Source: Verrucomicrobia bacterium UBA3750
Lineage (GTDB): Bacteria; Verrucomicrobiota; Kiritimatiellia; RFP12; UBA1067
DNA length: 9,571 nt
NCBI GenBank assembly: GCA_002371755.1
Contig: DFGM01000018.1
Location: 1-9,571, forward strand
Direction: 5' to 3'
In this document: positions 5,966-9,571 of the stretch, in pieces
Position numbering within the stretch: the stretch's first letter is position 1
How the letters are laid out: every line of letters begins with the position of its first letter
Translations under genes and position numbers: made by a program
The notes under the pieces: model-generated
Seen by the model: only the letters and a program-made list of their open reading frames with translations
Databases searched by the model: none
Told to the model about the DNA's origin: nothing

Positions 5966-7741
5966 TCAGAGACCAACAATCTCCGTCAGCTCCGCAGGGA
6001 GCCGCGACGCCAACCAGTCCCTGCACGCATCGAAAATCTGCCGTCCAGTCGCATCTGACGGCATGGAATCTGGCACCTTGGCGTATTCATCTAGATCTTC
6101 TCTCGTCAAATTCGCGAGTATGCGCGACATGACCGGTATGTATGCGGCGCTCATGGAGAGCGTATCGACACCAAGTGCTGCCCAGTATGTGCCAACCACA
6201 GGGTCTGCCGCCGACTCCCCGCAAACGGAAATAGGCAATCCCCTCCCCTTGGCGGCGGCGACGCTCATCTTTGCCAAGGAGATAACGGCGCGGTTCAGCG
6301 GTTGGTAAAGGTGCGCCACGGCGTCGTTGCCCCTATCCGCCGCCATGGTGTACTGCACCAGGTCGTTCGTGCCAATCGAGAAGAAGTCCACGTGGCGGGC
6401 AAACTCCTCGGCGCAAAGCGCGGCGGACGGCACCTCGATCATCGCACCAACGGGAATATCTTTGGCATACGCCACACCCTCGGCATCAAGCTCCGCCTTC
6501 ACACCAGCAATAATCTCGGCGGCAGCGGTCAATTCCTCGATGCAACTGACCATTGGATACATGATGCGCACCCTGCCCTCGACGGATGCCCGCAAAATCG
6601 CCCGCATCTGTCTGCGGAACACATCTTTATGAGAAAGCAGGTATCGTATGGAGCGGTTGCCAAGGAACGGATTGGGCTCGGAAGATTTCCTGCCGCGCAT
6701 CATCTTGTCGCCGCCGATGTCCAGAACGCGTATCGTTATCGTGGCATCCGGCGCCAACTGGCGGCTGAAGCGTGTCGCTTCGCGATACGCCTCGAACTGC
6801 TCCTCCTCGGTCGGCTCAAAGTCGCTGTTGAGCCAAAGAAACTCGCTGCGGTAAAGTCCGATCCCTCTGGCGCCTTTTTCGCGAAATCCGGCAAGGGGAA
6901 TGCCAGGGTGGACATTCGCGCAAATTCTCACTTCGCCGCCAGACTTCAAAGTCCCGGCTGGACGCTCCATAGATGCCGCATCCACCAAGCATGACTCCCT
7001 GCGCATCAATTCGTAGAAAGATGCTCGCGTGGCCTCGTCCGGGCGGAGTATCACGACGCCGGTCGAACCATCCAACAGCATGGTTTCGCCAGCGCCGACA
7101 TTCGCCGTGATGTTGCCAAGTCCGGTGACGGCAGGGATCGCCAGCGCTCTGGCCAGCAGCGCGACATGGCTCGTCGTGGAGCCGCCGTTCGTGGCGAAGC
7201 CGAGTACGCATTCTCGCGGGAGCAGCACCGTCTCCGAAGGAGTGAGATCGTCGGCGACGATGATGGATGGCGTCTTGATCTCCAGATGCGGATCTTTCGA
7301 GCATCCTGCGAGCGACTTGACGAGACGCCGTTCCACGTCATCGAGATCGAGGACGCGTTCGCGGAAGTAAGCATCGTTCATCTTCGCGAACTGCGCCCTG
7401 TGAAGTGCGAAAACCTTTCGGACGGCGGCCTCGGCGTTGAGCCGCCCGACAAGGATTTTCTTTTTTATTTCGTCGGCGAGATACGGATCTTCGAGTATCA
7501 TCAGGTGGCACTCGAAAATGTGCAGGTCTTGGCGACCCGTGCGCTCGCGCAAAGTCTCTATCATCCTCTCCAGGTCGCTGCGTATCGCCGCTATCGACCT
7601 GGAGAGGCGTGCAAGTTCCTCGCCCTCGCGCCCTTCTTCGACGATGTATTCAGGCGTGGGTATGTTGCCATCGCCACGGTAAACGAAAACCGGTCCCGCC
7701 GCGAGTCCTCGCGCGGTGGCCAGCCCCGTCACTGTGGTCAT
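5966..7741 (-). CDS. ptsI: Phosphoenolpyruvate-protein phosphotransferase, PTS Enzyme I
   Basis: Enzyme I takes phosphate from phosphoenolpyruvate and passes it to HPr in the cytosol. From the ATG at 7741 the protein has 591 residues, close to the usual 570-590. Visible parts are the HPr-binding helical region (about 55-165), the phosphorylated histidine H192 in GGSTTSHVALLARAL, the PEP-binding arginine region GIGLYRSEFLW, the second signature DFFSIGTNDLVQYTMAADRG (about 453-471), and the active-site cysteine C507 in VCGESAADP. H192 and C507 match E. coli H189 and C502 closely in position. A longer frame to 7801 exists, but its added residues overlap the end of ptsH and do not resemble the family. 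The ATG at 7741 starts five bases after the ptsH stop, which points to co-translation. The C-terminal tail (after about residue 555) is slightly longer than in E. coli. Confidence 0.96.
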   Translation of the reverse strand: MTTVTGLATARGLAAGPVFVYRGDGNIPTPEYIVEEGREGEELARLSRSIAAIRSDLERMIETLRERTGRQDLHIFECHLMILEDPYLADEIKKKILVGRLNAEAAVRKVFALHRAQFAKMNDAYFRERVLDLDDVERRLVKSLAGCSKDPHLEIKTPSIIVADDLTPSETVLLPRECVLGFATNGGSTTSHVALLARALAIPAVTGLGNITANVGAGETMLLDGSTGVVILRPDEATRASFYELMRRESCLVDAASMERPAGTLKSGGEVRICANVHPGIPLAGFREKGARGIGLYRSEFLWLNSDFEPTEEEQFEAYREATRFSRQLAPDATITIRVLDIGGDKMMRGRKSSEPNPFLGNRSIRYLLSHKDVFRRQMRAILRASVEGRVRIMYPMVSCIEELTAAAEIIAGVKAELDAEGVAYAKDIPVGAMIEVPSAALCAEEFARHVDFFSIGTNDLVQYTMAADRGNDAVAHLYQPLNRAVISLAKMSVAAAKGRGLPISVCGESAADPVVGTYWAALGVDTLSMSAAYIPVMSRILANLTREDLDEYAKVPDSMPSDATGRQIFDACRDWLASRLPAELTEIVGL

Positions 7742-7745
7742 GGCG

Positions 7746-8033
7746 CTACTGCTCATCCGGTATGTCGAACTTGCGTGCGACGAGAGCCTCCAGCTCGTCA
7801 AGAACCTCAGCCGCCTCAGGGCCGGTAGCGGTCACCTTGAGCACGGCGCCACAGGTTGCCTCGAGCGTCATGAGAGCCATGATGGACTTGCCGGCGACGA
7901 CGTTGCCGTCCTTCTCGACCTCGACCTCGGCGTCGTAGCGGCTCGCGGTCTTCGCGAAGAGTCCCGCAGGACGCACGTGCATCCCGTACTTGTTCAGGAG
8001 CTTGAGTTCCCTTGTTATTGATTCTTCTGCCAT
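7746..8033 (-). CDS. ptsH: Phosphocarrier protein HPr
   Basis: HPr is the small cytosolic phosphate carrier between Enzyme I and PTS acceptors. The 95 residues contain both regulatory sites: histidine 19 in NKYGMHVRPAGLF, phosphorylated by Enzyme I, and serine 50 in AGKSIMALMTLEA, which corresponds to Ser46 and is the target of HPr kinase. The LHARPA consensus reads MHVRPA here. The length is slightly above the usual 85-90 because of a short C-terminal tail. An AAGGGGG ribosome binding site (minus strand, 8041-8047) lies seven bases before the ATG. Its neighbours are hprK upstream (52-base gap) and ptsI four bases downstream. With a kinase gene next door and the serine site kept, serine phosphorylation of this HPr is likely. 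Confidence 0.96.
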   Translation of the reverse strand: MAEESITRELKLLNKYGMHVRPAGLFAKTASRYDAEVEVEKDGNVVAGKSIMALMTLEATCGAVLKVTATGPEAAEVLDELEALVARKFDIPDEQ

Positions 8034-8085
8034 CAGGTTTCCCCCTTGTGAAGATTTGCTTGTCGATATGAATATGTGCGGTCTG

Positions 8086-9060
8086 CTAGCGCGAACGTGC
8101 AGCGCGCGCCTTCAGCCATGTTGAAAGTTGCGACACCGGATCCCTGCCGGCCAGGATGAGTTTGTGCTGTTGCGCGGCGGTCTCCACGAGATTGACCATG
8201 TCACGTCCCTCTGAGACGGGCAACAGCACGCTTGGCACCTTGACGCCCAGGATTTCCTTCGGCTCGCGGCGCTGTCCGATGCGATCGACCTCGTCGCGCA
8301 CCTCGTCCAGGCGTTTGAGCGTGATGACTAGCTGCAACTGCTTCTCGCCTCGCACGGCGTCTATGCCGAAGATGCTGGGCACGTGGATGATGCCGATGCC
8401 GCGGATTTCCATGAAGCCTGCCGTGGAGGCGGAAGCGGAGCCGTAGAGGATGTTGGCGGCGGTATCCTTGCGAACGCATGTCAGGTCGTCGGCGATAAGC
8501 GCGGAGCCTCGCTTGATGAGTCCGAGCGCGGTCTCGCTCTTCCCCAGCCCCGGATCGCTCTCTATCAGCACGCCAAGCCCGCACACCTCGATCATCGTGC
8601 CGTAGAGCGTAGTCTTGGGCGACGAAAGCGAATCAAGGATGAATAGGGAATGGTGAGTGAAGATGCGCGTCTCAAGCGGCGACACCATTACCGTGACGCC
8701 AACCTCCTCAGCCGCCGCCAAATCCTCTGGATACGGGCGATGGCCGTTGGTGAAGACGAAAAGCACCGGCCTGTAGGCGAGCATCGCACGCACTCGCCTG
8801 TTGCGCTCTACCGGATCCAGTGAATCGAGATACGCAGTCTCGACGTTGCCGATCACCTGGACCCGTCCGCAGGAGAAATCCTTGAAAAAACCCGCAAGCG
8901 CGAGGCCGGGACGGTTCAGGATAGGCTCGCTTATCGTATTGCCCATGGAGCCGGCGCCAGCCAGGACCGAGAGAGCCAGTCGTTCGCGGCCGGCTTCGTA
9001 GAAGTCGGCCACGGTGAACCCGCATCCCTCGCGAGATGACATTGTCGGCAGCGTCTCCAT
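8086..9060 (-). CDS. hprK: HPr kinase/phosphorylase
   Basis: HprK phosphorylates and dephosphorylates HPr on its regulatory serine, linking carbon status to gene control. The 324 residues (numbered from the ATG at 9060) show the N-terminal domain (RPGLALAGFF about 50-59, GRVQVIG) and the C-terminal kinase domain: a P-loop segment ESDPGLGKSETALGLIKRG (about 167-185), IADD (189-192), the family signature EIRGIGIIHV (218-227), and DRIG plus the LPVSEGRD loop near the end. The start at 9060 is preferred because GGAG lies seven bases upstream; a TTG at 9066 is too close to that site. Two oddities: the first glycine of the Walker A pattern is serine (S168), and the usual histidine of the T-x-x-H-G segment before it is tyrosine (Y153, in TTLYG). 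The catalytic lysine (K174) and the aspartates are kept. The gene lies 27 bases after hpf. Confidence 0.93.
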   Translation of the reverse strand: METLPTMSSREGCGFTVADFYEAGRERLALSVLAGAGSMGNTISEPILNRPGLALAGFFKDFSCGRVQVIGNVETAYLDSLDPVERNRRVRAMLAYRPVLFVFTNGHRPYPEDLAAAEEVGVTVMVSPLETRIFTHHSLFILDSLSSPKTTLYGTMIEVCGLGVLIESDPGLGKSETALGLIKRGSALIADDLTCVRKDTAANILYGSASASTAGFMEIRGIGIIHVPSIFGIDAVRGEKQLQLVITLKRLDEVRDEVDRIGQRREPKEILGVKVPSVLLPVSEGRDMVNLVETAAQQHKLILAGRDPVSQLSTWLKARAARSR

Positions 9061-9067
9061 CGGCAAT

Positions 9068-9071
9068 CTCC
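9068..9071 (-). promoter_or_regulatory. Ribosome binding site that decides the hprK start
   Basis: The minus strand reads GGAG with seven bases before the ATG at 9060. The in-frame TTG at 9066 would leave only one base of spacing, so the ATG is the better start. Confidence 0.65.
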
Positions 9072-9087
9072 AGGCGGCTCCGTCACG

Positions 9088-9423
9088 TCAGTTCTTGGCG
9101 GAGGCGGCGCGCTGCTTGCGGACAGTTCCTTTGCGCGCCTTCACGCGCATCCGCAGCAACTGGCGTTCGGCGCGAGCGGCGGCGGTGTCGATAACGCTCT
9201 TCGCGCTCTCAGAGAACTCTTTCGCGCCGACGGCCACTTCGCCAAGGCGGTTGGCCACGACTTCAGCCATATACATATGCTTCTTGGCGTCCACGTCGAT
9301 GACAATCGAAACCTTGGTCACTTTTGGAAAATTCTCCTTCAAGCGCGCCATGCGCTTCTCGGCGTATTCCTTGAGAGCCTCGATTCTGACATCGCTGTGC
9401 CTCATTGTTACTTCTATGCTCAT
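9088..9423 (-). CDS. hpf: Ribosome hibernation-promoting factor, short HPF/RaiA family
   Basis: HPF-family proteins bind the small ribosomal subunit in the tRNA/mRNA channel when growth slows and help make inactive ribosome dimers. The 111 residues begin MSIEVTMRHSDVRIEALKEY and show the family's alternating strand-helix pattern, with KVSIVIDVDAKKHMYMAEVV in the centre. The tail after about residue 90 is strongly basic (RMRVKARKGTVRKQR), which suits rRNA contact. The length matches short HPF/RaiA forms (95-113 residues) and not the ~190-residue long HPF. The start is well supported by AAAGGAG six bases upstream. The gene lies between lptB and hprK. In Proteobacteria rpoN usually separates lptB and hpf; here the 61-base gap leaves no room for it. 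Confidence 0.93.
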   Translation of the reverse strand: MSIEVTMRHSDVRIEALKEYAEKRMARLKENFPKVTKVSIVIDVDAKKHMYMAEVVANRLGEVAVGAKEFSESAKSVIDTAAARAERQLLRMRVKARKGTVRKQRAASAKN

Positions 9424-9429
9424 TGGTTG

Positions 9430-9436
9430 CTCCTTT
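9430..9436 (-). promoter_or_regulatory. Ribosome binding site for hpf
   Basis: The minus strand reads AAAGGAG with six bases before the ATG at 9423, the strongest such site in the window. The rest of the 61-base lptB-hpf gap is AT-leaning, carries a short CAT repeat (plus strand gatgatgatgat), and shows no clear promoter. Confidence 0.7.
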
Positions 9437-9484
9437 CCTTTTTGTTTTCGAGGTTTGATATGGATGATGATGATGCGTGTGAAG

Positions 9485-9571
9485 TTACATTCTGAATCCT
9501 TCGCCCAGATACCTGGCGCGGACTTCCGGGTCCGCCACGAGTTTCGCCGGCGTGCCTTCTTTCAGCAGACG
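9485..9571 (-). CDS. lptB: LPS export ABC transporter ATPase LptB, C-terminal 28 residues only
   Basis: The last 28 codons are visible; the rest lies beyond the window. The segment runs from RLLKEGTPAKLVADPEVRAR to a final YLGEGFRM. This matches the end of LptB (E. coli: GTPTEIL..., ending YLGEDFRL). LptB is the cytosolic ATPase that, with LptF and LptG, drives lipopolysaccharide from the inner membrane to the Lpt bridge. The Y-L-G-E-x-F-R ending is distinctive against other ABC ATPases, though branched-chain amino-acid (LivF/LivG-type) relatives share parts of it. The stop is at 9485-9487, and hpf follows 61 bases later in the same direction. Confidence 0.85.
   Translation of the reverse strand, partial: RLLKEGTPAKLVADPEVRARYLGEGFRM

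Noticed and set aside
5952..6026. Longer N-terminus for the KAS III protein (GTG at 6026)
   Set aside because: It would overlap the end of ptsI by 61 bases, and the extra residues do not resemble the family.
7742..7801. Longer N-terminus for Enzyme I (start at 7801 or ATG at 7756)
   Set aside because: The extra residues are read out of frame from the end of ptsH and do not match Enzyme I, which begins near MTTVTGLATARGLAAG.
9462..9476. Short GAT/CAT trinucleotide repeat between lptB and hpf
   Set aside because: Only about four units in a short gap, with no partner repeat or pairing found; probably chance.

Overview
This window looks like chromosomal core sequence from a Gram-negative bacterium. 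The last 28 codons of lptB, the lipopolysaccharide-export ATPase, sit at the right end, so an outer membrane is implied. HPr kinase (hprK) beside HPr and Enzyme I is found in Firmicutes but also in several Gram-negative groups. The mix here (lptB, hpf, hprK, ptsH, ptsI) would suit the Planctomycetota-Verrucomicrobiota-Chlamydiota superphylum or a related lineage. That placement is an inference; no 16S rRNA or other decisive marker is present. No RNA gene, mobile element, CRISPR array or phage gene was seen.

Layout, left to right: the 3' part of gdhA (NADP-type glutamate dehydrogenase) runs rightward and is followed by a strong hairpin terminator. Everything else runs leftward. Read in the direction of transcription from the right edge it is lptB (3' end), hpf, hprK, ptsH, ptsI, a ketoacyl-ACP synthase III homologue, a large protein of unknown function, a DppB/OppB-type ABC permease, and a DsbD-like membrane thiol-disulfide reductase that converges on gdhA. 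Gaps between the leftward genes are short (about 60 bases or less) and several genes abut or overlap, so one long operon or two nested ones is likely. An extended -10 promoter ahead of the unknown gene suggests a second transcription unit: unknown gene, permease, DsbD-like gene.

Functionally, the right half combines envelope biogenesis (LptB), ribosome hibernation (HPF) and a phosphoryl-transfer relay (PEP to Enzyme I to HPr, with HprK able to phosphorylate HPr on serine). No sugar-specific Enzyme II is present in the window, so the relay may be regulatory here. The left half (unknown protein, lone permease subunit, DsbD-like protein with a short C-terminus) is less well explained. The most interesting points are the unknown protein coupled to the permease, its possible leaderless promoter, the altered HprK motifs, the KAS III gene behind ptsI, and the possibly frameshifted end of the DsbD-like gene.
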